NCBI GenBank assembly: GCA_013285425.1
Contig: CP053447.1
Coordinates: 2,052,001 to 2,116,000, forward strand
Source: Ignavibacteriota bacterium
GTDB lineage: Bacteria > Bacteroidota > Ignavibacteria > Ignavibacteriales > Ignavibacteriaceae
Direction of reading: 5' to 3'
Length of the DNA: 64,000 nt
Shown: positions 38,877 to 47,553 of the stretch, in pieces
How the letters are laid out: the number at the start of each line of letters is the position of its first letter
Position numbering within the stretch: the first letter of the stretch is position 1
The notes under the pieces: model-generated
The model's input: only the letters and a program-made list of their open reading frames with translations
Told to the model about the DNA's origin: nothing
The model's database searches: none
Program-made: the position numbers and the translations under genes

Positions 38877-38881
38877 GAGGA

Positions 38882-40421
38882 ATGAAAATGAAAAAATCAT
38901 TACTTATTCACTTTGTTGGAATGATATTTCTTATCTATCTTCAATCTGCAACTGCGACTGAAATCATCGTTTCTAACTCAACTGAATTGCAGAATGCAAT
39001 AAATAATGTTCAGGGTGGAGATACAATTAGTTTGCTTAGTGGTAATTATGGAACTTTAACTATTAATGGAAAAAATAACACCTCTTTTGTTACAATCAGA
39101 GCTTACCCCGGGTTCAGTTCCGCTTTTTTTTCGTGTGAGTTTTCGTAACAGCAGTTACTGGAAGTTATCGGGAGCCGATATTAAACCAAGATATACAAGT
39201 GGTGCAGATGGAAAGGAAGCTGTTGATTTAGATGGCAGCTATCTTACCATTGAGAATTGTAACATTAACTTTGCAGATGATATTTCCGGATGGACAGCAA
39301 CAGATTGGGTAAACCGGACCGGCAATGGAATTATTATGGATGGATCAAATATAACTGCATTTAACAATACAATTACTGCTGTTGATCATGGTATAGCATG
39401 CAGCGCAAATAATTCATTAGTATCTCATAACCTCATCGTAAACTTTAGGGGTGATGGAATTCGCGGATTAGGTGATGATGATGTTTATGAGTATAACACA
39501 ATTAAGAATGAATATGATGTTGATGAAAATCATGATGACGGATTCCAGTCCTGGTCATACGGAAGCGGCGGGGTTGGAACAGGAACAGTTAAAAATGTAA
39601 TACTTCGCGGGAATACAATTATAAATTATGAAGATCCCAATCAACCGTACAGAGGTAATCTGCAGGGAATCGGACTGTTTGATGGTATGTTTGAGAACTG
39701 GATTGTTGAGAATAATTTAATCATCACCGATCATTGGCACGGAATATCATTTTACGGAGCGATTAATTGTAAAATAATAAACAATACTGTTGTTGATAAC
39801 GATTTAACCCCATCACCGGATCCATGGATTATGGTGAATAATCATAAAAATGGTACACCTTCATCTGGAGTAATTGTTAGAAATAATATTGCTACTGATT
39901 ATTCGCTCACCGGTGGATATACAGCAGATCATAATATTGAGATCACAATGAACAACGCTTCAACTTACTTTGTAAATCCATCGGGAGGTAACGGTGATTA
40001 TCGCCTGAATGCCACCAGTCCCGCAATAGATGCTGGAAACGGAGACAGTGCACCGGGCATTGATAAAGATGGTGTTGTTCGCCCTCAAGGGAATAATTTT
40101 GATATCGGGTGTTATGAATTTACTGATGCATCAGAAGTTACTGAAACAAATAATCCTGAATCATTTCATTTATTTCAGAATTATCCTAACCCATTCAATC
40201 CAAGAACGATTATTCAGTATGCAATAGCCAGCAGACAATATGTTACATTAAAAGTTTACGATGTACTTGGAAATGAACTCGCAACACTTGTAAACGAAAA
40301 CAAAGCAGCAGGAATTTATAAAGTAAATTTCAACGCATCACACTTGCCAAGCGGAATGTATATTTATAAAATACAATCAGGCAATTTTAGTGATGTAAAA
40401 AAAATGCTGCTGCTCAAGTGA
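38882..40421 (+). pseudogene. second parallel beta-helix T9SS protein, frameshifted near the N-terminus
   Basis: The start ATG has AGGAGG seven bases upstream. Frame one gives a signal peptide and ATATEIIVSNSTELQNAINN up to VTIRAYPG, then runs off into a stop at 39148. The gene continues in a second frame (SVPLFFRVSFRNSSYWKLSGADI ...) to 40421. Dropping one T at 39113-39114 joins AYPG to SVPLFF. The restored protein is about 512 residues: beta-helix, SPAIDAGNGD ... RPQGNNFDIGCYEF module, and a T9SS type A domain (FHLFQNYPNPFNPRTIIQY ... KKMLLLK). It is a tandem paralogue of the gene before it. The rest of the reading frame is intact, favouring a very recent mutation or a sequencing indel. Confidence 0.87.
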
Positions 40422-40491
40422 TTTATCGCTTTATCATAAAACCACTTTAGGATGTTGATAAAATAACCTCCACTCAACACATACTTTCACA

Positions 40492-40522
40492 AACCTTCGA
40501 GGTTTTAGAAAACTCGAAGGTT
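40492..40522 (+). terminator. hairpin between convergent genes
   Basis: AACCTTCGAG and CTCGAAGGTT are perfect complements, and the inner GTTTT/AAAAC extends the stem with one bulged G. TTAATTTTAT follows on the + strand, so it probably ends the beta-helix gene pair; the minus-strand side lacks a T run. The AACCTTCGAGGTTTT wording is one I have seen repeatedly in Bacteroidota intergenic regions. Confidence 0.75.
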
Positions 40523-40539
40523 AATTTTATATCTTGCGC

Positions 40540-40998
40540 TTATTTCTTTCCCGTATGTCCAAATCCGCCTTCTCCACGATGCGAAGAGTTCAGATCTTTT
40601 ACTTCTTCAATCTTTGCAATATAAACTTTTGAAACAATTATTTGTGCAATTCTATCACCGCGTGAAATTTTAAAATTTTCTTTGCCAAAATTCATAAGGA
40701 TAATTTTAACCTCCCCGCGGTAATCAGAGTCGATTGTGCCGGGGGAATTTAAAATTCCAATGCTATGATTAGCTGCCAGTCCGCTTCTTGGTCTTACTTG
40801 TATTTCATATCCAAAAGGAATTTCCACAGAAAGATTTGTCGGAATCAGTTCAACTTTACCCGGTTCAATAATAACATCATCTTTTAGTGCGGCACGAATA
40901 TCCATACCTGCGCTTCCGGCAGTAGCGTAAGACGGTAATTCTAGATCAGAAAATTCATCGCTTAATCTTTTTACACATATTTTTATTTCTTCAGTCAT
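40540..40998 (-). CDS. dut: dUTP diphosphatase
   Basis: This 152-residue trimeric dUTPase keeps uracil out of DNA and supplies dUMP for dTMP synthesis. The five family motifs are visible: AGSAGMDIRA (I), RPRSGLAANH (II), GTIDSDYRGEVKIILMN (III, with the catalytic Asp), GDRIAQIIV (IV) and the C-terminal arm SSHRGEGGFGHTGKK (V). The next gene upstream, a flippase, ends one base before its ATG. The length is at the normal value. Confidence 0.97.
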   Translation of the reverse strand: MTEEIKICVKRLSDEFSDLELPSYATAGSAGMDIRAALKDDVIIEPGKVELIPTNLSVEIPFGYEIQVRPRSGLAANHSIGILNSPGTIDSDYRGEVKIILMNFGKENFKISRGDRIAQIIVSKVYIAKIEEVKDLNSSHRGEGGFGHTGKK

Positions 40999-42455
40999 TT
41001 ATCTCCGCAGTAGTTTTGATTTTATAAGGTTCAGTTCATTCTTTTCAATTACATTAGTTACTAAATATGAAAAGAAAATCAGGACTAAAATTATTTTATA
41101 ATAAATATTTAAGTAGCCACCATACATCAACAGGTAATATCCAGCCGCAATAAAAGTTACAGCTATCGAAATTTTTGTAAGTTTATAATAATCATAATTA
41201 ATGTGATAATACTTTTGAGTTACGATATAATATCCTAACGCCATTACAACATAACTAAATAGTGTGGCTAAAGCTGCACCAAGTATGCTGAGATGAGGAA
41301 TAAGCAGATAGTTAGCAGCAATATTTGTAATAGCTCCAAGCCCGGCAACGATGGGAGCGTAAATTGTTTTCTCTTCTATAAAAATTCCCGCAGAAAAAAC
41401 AACATAAAATCCATTAAACAAGTATCCAAGAAGAATAACCGGAACTATGTACAAACCCTCCCAAAAATTTCTTCCGATCAATGAGAAGCCGCCAAGATTT
41501 GCTTTAGCTATATCTTCAATAAAAAGTGAGAGCACAACTAACAGGATTGTGCCTGTTAATGTAAAGTATGTCATAACCTTTGAAAACATTTCTTTTGCAT
41601 TTGCTTCTTTTGCATTATTAAGGAAAAAAGGCTGCCATGCAAATTGAAACATATTTACAAACAACATCATAAAAATCCCGAGTCTGTAACTTGCTTTATA
41701 AATTGCAACTGTTTTTGTATCGGTTAGTTTCTGCATAATCGGAACGTCAATAACCTGTACCAGCATAACTGCAAAACCGGCAGGTAAATACGGCAATCCA
41801 AATTTTAGTAATCTTTTGAAAAGCTGTATATGAAAACTAAATCTGAAATTTGAAATGATAATTGGAATTACTAACAGCCAGGTTATAACAGATGCTATAA
41901 GATTACTGACAAATACAGCTTCAATTCCCCATTTTAATTTGACTATCAGAAAAACATTCAGCCCTATATTTAAAATAATATTTACAATCCGCAGCACTGA
42001 AAATAATTTGGCTTTCCTATCAAGTCTTAATTTTAAAAACGGAATTACAGAATTTGCATCAAAAAACATTATTAATGCTGACAGAACAATCAGATAATTT
42101 TTTGCCGGATCTATTTCAACAAAAACTGAAATAGGATTTCTAACAAGTATACAAGAACAAAAAGGAATATTACTGAGGTAATGAAAATGCTTATATACGG
42201 CGTAGAAAAATTATCTTTATCATCTCCGATTTCTTTAAACGATGCAAACTTCAGATAAGCTGAATCCATTCCATATATAAAAAGTATATTAAAAATTGCG
42301 ATGTAGGAATACAAAACATTAATCACCCCATAATCAGCGGGTAGAAAAATATTTGTATAAAACGGTACAAGCAAAAAGTTAAGAAACCTGCCAAGAATAG
42401 TACTGATGCCGTAGATAGCAGTATCTTTTGTTAACTCTTTAAGCTTTTCTTTCAT
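40999..42455 (-). pseudogene. polysaccharide/oligosaccharide flippase, frameshifted
   Basis: The N-terminal 114 residues (ATG at 42455: KELTKDTAIYGISTILGRFL ... PADYGVINVLYSYIA) are in one frame that stops at 42111. The remaining ~375 residues continue in another frame from about 42145 (LVRNPISVFVEIDPAKNYLIV ... MFFDANSVIPFLKLR) to 40999. Adding one base near 42146-42150 (TATACTTG to TATACCTTG on the minus strand) joins them into a ~485-residue protein with 12-14 transmembrane helices, typical of the Wzx/MurJ-like MOP superfamily (PF01943/PF13440). It probably flips lipid-linked sugars. A second, intact flippase lies at 51883-53412, so loss of this one may be tolerated. Confidence 0.85.
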
Positions 42456-42555
42456 TGAAGTATTTTTCCCGGGTGATCTTTAAAGAAATAATTAAATGCT
42501 TTTAGGTCTATTAATAATTCAAAAGTATTTATCTCTCAAATACTTTTTTCCGATT

Positions 42556-42966
42556 TTACTCATAATACTTTTTAACAGCATCAATAAAAAACTCCGGTGC
42601 ACGTGCCGGACGATTTGTTTTTGAATTAAGGAATGCCAGTTCAACATATCCTTCACAAATTACAACATTTCTTTCCTTTGCTTTTATAATGTGATCGATA
42701 TGCACTTTAACCGCCGGTAATTTCTCAACCCATGTTTCAATCAATAGCAGTTCATCATAAAAAGCCGGCTGAATAAAATGAATCTTAGTTTCAATTACAG
42801 GCATGTGGTATCCGTTTTTTTCTATCATATCATAAGGTAAACCAACATCTCGCATCATTTCAGTTCTGCCAACTTCAAAGTATTCAAAAAATTTTCCGTT
42901 ATATACAAACTTCATCTGATCGGTGTCTGCATATCTTACTCTTAATTCGGTGTGGTGTTTAAGCAT
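42556..42966 (-). CDS. acyl-CoA thioesterase, YbgC/4-hydroxybenzoyl-CoA thioesterase type
   Basis: This 136-residue single hotdog fold carries the N-terminal signature RVRYADTDQMKFVYNGKFFEYFEVGRTE, where the first Asp after TD is the catalytic one in the 4HBT family, and a following MPVIETKIHFIQPAFYDELL. Position 11 of the motif has Lys where Gly is usual (QMKFVYN), a mild oddity. Acyl-CoA or acyl-ACP is the likely substrate; proteins of this type often sit with the Tol-Pal genes, but none are here. About 100 bases separate it from the flippase. Confidence 0.88.
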   Translation of the reverse strand: MLKHHTELRVRYADTDQMKFVYNGKFFEYFEVGRTEMMRDVGLPYDMIEKNGYHMPVIETKIHFIQPAFYDELLLIETWVEKLPAVKVHIDHIIKAKERNVVICEGYVELAFLNSKTNRPARAPEFFIDAVKKYYE

Positions 42967-43062
42967 AGTTGTTATTAAAGGAAGTAAAACATTTTAATAT
43001 AAGTTAAATTTTACGGTTACACTGAAACAATCGAAGTATAACTAACGACTTCAAACTAAAAA

Positions 43063-43100
43063 GTCAGCCTTCAACAATCCGCTGTGGCGGAAAGACTGAC
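43063..43100. repeat. small palindrome in the accA-thioesterase gap
   Basis: The 366-base gap 42967-43332 has no gene that I can find. It contains GTCAG...TCCGC-TGTG-GCGGA...CTGAC: a 5-bp GC stem with a tetraloop, enclosed by a second pair of complementary pentamers. It resembles compact REP-like hairpins. There is no T run, so it is not a typical terminator. Confidence 0.45.
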
Positions 43101-43332
43101 AAATAAATTATAATGAATATAAGATTCTCACTGCTATCAATATCTGCTAAAATTTTCTAAAACTTTTACAAAAGAAAGAACTAACTTTTTTTAGATTCCT
43201 TAATCCTGATTAAAATTTCCGGAGAAAATTAACCTATACTTTTCTTCTTCTGAAGTAAATTAATCCTGCATTCCATTTATAGACACTAATATTTTTTCAT
43301 AAGTTTCAAAAGATCAGTCAGACTTTATAATA

Positions 43333-44283
43333 TTACTCAACAAACACACCCATCTTGCCAAATTTTTCAATCCGGTTATCAATAAGTTTATCAGGCTTAA
43401 TTTTGATTAAAATATCAAGTTCTTCAACCAGAGCAGCTTTTAGAGCATCAGCAGCTTCTTTATGATTTTTATGTGCACCGCCTAATGGTTCTTTAATTAT
43501 TCTGTCAATAATTCCCTGCTCTAATAAATCAGGTGCAGTAAGTTTTAATGCTTCAGCAGCCTGCTCTTTGTAATCCCAGCTTCTCCATAAAATCTGTGAA
43601 CAGGATTCAGGACTGATTACCGAGTACCAGCAATTTTCTAACATTAAAATTCTATCACCTACACCAATACCTAAAGCTCCGCCGCTTGCACCTTCACCAA
43701 TTATTACAACAATAACAGGAACTTTAAGTTTACTCATTTCAAAAAGATTCCGTGCAATTGCTTCTGCCTGTCCGCGCTCCTCAGCTTCAAGTCCCGGGAA
43801 AGCACCGGGTGTATCAATCAATGTAATCACAGGTCGATTAAATTTTTCGGCAAGCTTCATCAAACGAAGTGCTTTTCGATAACCTTCAGGATTCATCATA
43901 CCAAAATTTCTATAAACATTGGTTTTCGTATCACGTCCTTTTTGCTGTCCTAAAATTACAACTTTATGATGATCAATTTGCGCAAGACCGCCGACAATAG
44001 CTTTATCATCTTTGAATGCTCTATCTCCGTGCAGTTCAACAAAATTATCAGTCATTGCATAAATATAATCAAGTGTATAAGGTCTTTCGGGATGGCGGGC
44101 TAATTGAACCCGCTGCCATCTTGAAAGATTGCCGTACAATTCCTCTTTCAGTTGTCTTACTTTCTCTTCAAGTCTGATTATATCGTGTTCGATGTCAAGA
44201 TTTTCAGAGAACTTTTTCATCTCTTCCAGTTTATTTTCCAATTCAAAGATTGGTTTTTCAAAATCTAATATTGTCTTTGCCAT
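43333..44283 (-). CDS. accA: acetyl-CoA carboxylase carboxyltransferase subunit alpha
   Basis: This 316-residue protein has the normal length for AccA. Characteristic stretches are [19 protein letters not shown] at the start, [54 protein letters not shown] and [23 protein letters not shown], and the oxyanion-hole glycines in [12 protein letters not shown]. With AccD it transfers the carboxyl group from biotin to acetyl-CoA, the committed step of fatty acid synthesis. It begins three bases after the GT2-fusion gene ends, so it shares the polysaccharide transcript or has a promoter inside that gene. Confidence 0.97.
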   Translation of the reverse strand: MAKTILDFEKPIFELENKLEEMKKFSENLDIEHDIIRLEEKVRQLKEELYGNLSRWQRVQLARHPERPYTLDYIYAMTDNFVELHGDRAFKDDKAIVGGLAQIDHHKVVILGQQKGRDTKTNVYRNFGMMNPEGYRKALRLMKLAEKFNRPVITLIDTPGAFPGLEAEERGQAEAIARNLFEMSKLKVPVIVVIIGEGASGGALGIGVGDRILMLENCWYSVISPESCSQILWRSWDYKEQAAEALKLTAPDLLEQGIIDRIIKEPLGGAHKNHKEAADALKAALVEELDILIKIKPDKLIDNRIEKFGKMGVFVE

Positions 44284-44286
44284 CTT

Positions 44287-46266
44287 TTACTTTTTGCTCC
44301 ACATTTTATTTAATGATTTAGCAAGAATCTCAATATCAAGCCAGATGTTTTGATTTTTTGCGTAATAAAAATTTAATTTTTCAATATCATCATAATTCCC
44401 GGTATCAATATACCAATATCCTGTTAAACCTTTTTTGCCGGAAAATTCTTCGCTCTGTACTGATTCTTTTTTTGGGCCTACCAAACTTAACTCACCGGTA
44501 AACACTTTAGGAAATCCCAGTATAAATTTTGTAAAATCCGACTGCTTATTTAAAATTTTACTTTTAAAAAAAATAAAGGGATAAATCAAAATCATAGAAG
44601 GAATTACAATTGAATAATCAAGAATTGCTTTCAGAAGTTTGTGCTGTGGCAGGGCAATATTATAATTCAGTTCAATCACAGGCATATCATCAAGCAAAGT
44701 TACCGCTGTTTTACCAACTATAAAATCAAGATTACTGCCCACAATTTTAAAATCTACATTTGTATCAGAACACTTTGCTACTATTTCCATCATTTTGTTA
44801 TAAGCAATTTCACCGGATGAAAAAATAACTTCATTTATCTTAAATTCTTTAATGATTCTTTTTATGTTTTGATCAGTTCCAAGCACTTCAAATGAATCAA
44901 TCTGCTGTCCGATATTCTTGTTTGAAAAATCAATAAGACCCGCAACACTTCTTAAATCTGTTTTTTTCTTTTTAATTTTTTTTGCGATAAGTATTGATGA
45001 CTCATTGATTCCTACTATCAGAGTTCTATGCTTCTTATAATTTTCATCTATCAGTTTTTCCTTAAAAACAATTTTAGCTATTATCCTCCACAATGATAAT
45101 GTTATAAACAAAAATGAATAAGCGATTAAAACTATAGCTCTGCTGAACGCATACTCTTTAAAGAAAAATGTAAGCGAAGTTAAAATCGGAAGGCTTATCA
45201 ATATTGCAGCAAGAGTTCTTGAAACAGAAAGCCTGTCCTTTTTATAATTACCAACTGCAAACGACACAACAATCTGAATGAATGCAGGAACGGTATAAAC
45301 AACCGGAATTGCAAATGCAGGAAAACCGCCCCAATCGCTGTTATTAAGGTATATTTTTTCTGCAGCAAACAAACACAAATCAAACAATAAAAAATCTAAA
45401 ACAACAGAAGCAAGAATTAATTTTCTAACCGCAATAAATGCAATAAAACCCCTTACTGCAATAGCACTTCTTAAAATCAATCCGACAAGAAAAGAACTTG
45501 ATAAATGTTTTTTAACAAACAGATGCATTGCATTGTAAAAAACTTTCGTTTCATCAAAACTGCTTCGCTTTGCGCTTTCTCCCTTATAATGTATTATCTG
45601 TGTTGAATGCACATAAAAAACTTTATAACCTGCTTTTTGAATCCTGTAACACAAGTCAAGGTCTTCGCCGTACATAAAAAATTGTTCATCAAAGCCGCCT
45701 ACCTTTTCATAAACTTCTCTTTTCATCATCATAAATGATCCTGAGATTGCATCAACCTCGTATGTCTGATTTTCATCAAGATAGGTAAGATTGTATCGTG
45801 CAAATATTTTACTCCCGGGAAAAAGTGAACTTAAGCCGGTTACTTTAGTAAACGATGTCCAGGGACCCGGGAAACTCCTTCGGCAGGCAAGCTGAAAAGT
45901 TCCATCCGGATTCAGGATTTTACATCCGGCTAATCCAACTGTTTTATTCGATTCAAAAAAGCAGATCATTTTTTCAAATGTATCTTCAGCAACAATTGTA
46001 TCAGGATTTATCAATAAAAGATATTTACCGGTTGCTTGTTTCAATCCAATGTTATTTGCTTTACCAAATCCAAGATTTACTTTATTGGCAATAAGTGTTA
46101 CCTGAGGCAGTTTCTCTTTAATAAACTCAACACTACCATCATCCGAAGCATTATCTATTATTATAATTTCTTTGGTAAGATTTAATGCAGCTTTTTCGAT
46201 CGAGTGAATTAAATTCTGTAGAAACTCTTTAACATTATAATTAACTATTATAATTGAAAGGTCCAA
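44287..46266 (-). CDS. glycosyltransferase family 2 fused to a degenerate polyprenyl sugar-phosphotransferase
   Basis: In this 659-residue protein, residues 1-~245 are a complete GT2 domain (LSIIIVNYNVKEFLQNLI, IIDNASDDGS, NPDTIV, ISGSFMMMKREVYEKVGGFDE, MYGEDLDLCYR). Four to five transmembrane helices (~285-405) are followed by a Rossmann-like segment (KKHRTLIVGINESSILIAKK) as in WbaP/WcaJ-type transferases. In the tail, LGFPKVFTGELSLVGPKKES corresponds to the [22 protein letters not shown] region of the active enzyme at 47554-48957. The catalytic Asp-Glu pair and the KFRSM block are missing, and the gap is filled by a short unrelated sequence. The transferase half is therefore probably inactive. 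TTG start. The upstream DPM-like gene ends 11 bases before. Confidence 0.88.
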   Translation of the reverse strand: MDLSIIIVNYNVKEFLQNLIHSIEKAALNLTKEIIIIDNASDDGSVEFIKEKLPQVTLIANKVNLGFGKANNIGLKQATGKYLLLINPDTIVAEDTFEKMICFFESNKTVGLAGCKILNPDGTFQLACRRSFPGPWTSFTKVTGLSSLFPGSKIFARYNLTYLDENQTYEVDAISGSFMMMKREVYEKVGGFDEQFFMYGEDLDLCYRIQKAGYKVFYVHSTQIIHYKGESAKRSSFDETKVFYNAMHLFVKKHLSSSFLVGLILRSAIAVRGFIAFIAVRKLILASVVLDFLLFDLCLFAAEKIYLNNSDWGGFPAFAIPVVYTVPAFIQIVVSFAVGNYKKDRLSVSRTLAAILISLPILTSLTFFFKEYAFSRAIVLIAYSFLFITLSLWRIIAKIVFKEKLIDENYKKHRTLIVGINESSILIAKKIKKKKTDLRSVAGLIDFSNKNIGQQIDSFEVLGTDQNIKRIIKEFKINEVIFSSGEIAYNKMMEIVAKCSDTNVDFKIVGSNLDFIVGKTAVTLLDDMPVIELNYNIALPQHKLLKAILDYSIVIPSMILIYPFIFFKSKILNKQSDFTKFILGFPKVFTGELSLVGPKKESVQSEEFSGKKGLTGYWYIDTGNYDDIEKLNFYYAKNQNIWLDIEILAKSLNKMWSKK

Positions 46267-46277
46267 TTAACTGTTCC

Positions 46278-47000
46278 CTATAATAATCCGAAAATTTGTC
46301 TTAATCTTAATTTCCAGACCATTATTACCGCTTCACGCACAATTTTCTTAGACATCTTGGATTTTCCTTTAATACGATCAACAAAAACAATTGGTATTTC
46401 TTTGATCTTAAAACCTTTTGAATAAGCTTTAAAAGTCATCTCAATCTGAAAAGAATATCCGTTGGATTTAACTTTATCGAGGTCAATTGTTTCAAGCACT
46501 TTTCTTCTGAAACATTTAAATCCGCCCGTAGCATCTCTGATGGGCATTCCTGTAATAACTCTGGTATAAACACTTGCAAAAAAACTAAGCAGCAATCTTC
46601 GCATTGGCCAGTTAAGTACGCGTATTCCGTGTATATAACGGCTTCCGAGAACAAGATCATAATTTTTAATTTCTGTCAGGAAGTTTTTCAGCTCATTTGG
46701 ATCGTGTGAAAAATCAGCATCCATTTCAAAAATAAAATCATAACCATTTTGCAAAGCGTATTTAAATCCGGCAATGTAAGCTGTACCAAGTCCTAACTTT
46801 TTTTCCCTCTTAAGAAGATGAATTCGTTCGTTAGCTTTCATTTCTCCTTCAACAAAGTTTGCTGTACCATCAGGCGAATTATCATCAACAATCAGCAAAT
46901 GAATTCGTTCATCCTGAGCAAGAACTATTGGAATAAGCTTCGGAATGTTTTCCAGCTCATTGTATGTCGGGATTATGACTAAAGACTTTTGATCGCTCAT
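46278..47000 (-). CDS. polyprenol monophosphomannose synthase-like glycosyltransferase (DPM1 type)
   Basis: From the ATG at 47000 the protein has 240 residues. It is a GT2 enzyme with SLVIIPTYNELENIPKLIP, LLIVDDNSPDGTANFV, EMDADFSHDPNELK, GSRYIHGIRVLNWPMRR and DATGGFKCFRRKVL, all typical of dolichyl/polyprenyl-phosphate mannose (or glucose) synthases. There is no C-terminal membrane domain, so it is the soluble DPM1 form. It would charge polyprenyl phosphate with a sugar from a GDP- or UDP-donor. Member of the polysaccharide cluster, downstream of a disrupted four-helix gene. Confidence 0.9.
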   Translation of the reverse strand: MSDQKSLVIIPTYNELENIPKLIPIVLAQDERIHLLIVDDNSPDGTANFVEGEMKANERIHLLKREKKLGLGTAYIAGFKYALQNGYDFIFEMDADFSHDPNELKNFLTEIKNYDLVLGSRYIHGIRVLNWPMRRLLLSFFASVYTRVITGMPIRDATGGFKCFRRKVLETIDLDKVKSNGYSFQIEMTFKAYSKGFKIKEIPIVFVDRIKGKSKMSKKIVREAVIMVWKLRLRQIFGLL

Positions 47001-47122
47001 AATTTGCAAATAGGACTAAGCGCAAAGCACATAGATATTTTAATTATTTTATTAAAAATGCTATCCATAGTTATTAAGTCATTCATTGTTTTATTATTCT
47101 GACTTTTTCCAAACGCATTTAT

Positions 47123-47452
47123 TTAACTATTTAATTTAACACCTAAATCAATAATTTCTTTTCCAAACTTTTCAAAATCTTTGCTCGAAATAAGTTTTCT
47201 ATTTGAAACTTTTGGTAAACAGGTTTTTGTTTCGTACAACGAGTTTCTTAAATAATAACTAAATTGTTTTTCTTCTTTATAAAAATATCTTCCAAAACCT
47301 TCTCTTAAATCTGCAGAAACAGAATCAGCTGATCTGACTAATTGTTTTCCGATTGTATCTTTTGAAAAATAATCCCATTTAATTACTAACGTTCAAATTT
47401 CTTCAGCTAAATTCAGTAATAATTGATAACCCCTAAATTCCTCCGATTTCAT
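47123..47452 (-). pseudogene. four-helix bundle (S23/23S intervening-sequence-type) protein, broken by TGA at codon 20
   Basis: Reading the minus strand from the ATG at 47452 gives KSEEFRGYQLLLNLAEEI, then TGA (47393-47395), then TLVIKWDYFSKDTIGKQLV, RSADSVSADLREGFGRYFYK and so on to a TAA at 47123-47125. This is the 'four helix bundle protein' family (PF05635), usually 110-125 residues. The TGA stands where homologues typically have Trp (EEIW-LVIKWDYF), so a single TGG to TGA change explains it. The second half contains no further stops. Function of the family is unclear. Its place inside the polysaccharide cluster suggests an inserted, now dead, small gene. Confidence 0.85.
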
Positions 47453-47515
47453 TTAATCATCCAAATAATTATTCAGAATGTTAACAAACAGCCGAATTAC
47501 TATTGAATGACCACC

Positions 47516-47537
47516 GATTGACTACCGGATGTCAATC
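47516..47537 (-). repeat. hairpin after the sugar-phosphotransferase gene
   Basis: GATTGAC and GTCAATC are perfect 7-bp arms with an 8-base loop, 17 bases beyond the end of the sugar-phosphotransferase gene. The hexamer-plus-one GAATGAC flanks it on both sides as a direct repeat. No T run follows, so termination is doubtful; it may be a small repeat element. Confidence 0.45.
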
Positions 47538-47553
47538 GAATGACTTTTTAAGT

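Noticed and set aside
47393..47395. TGA read as Trp or selenocysteine in the four-helix gene
   Set aside because: Intact genes here use TGG for Trp and end in TGA (for example nupC), and Trp rather than Sec is expected at the site.
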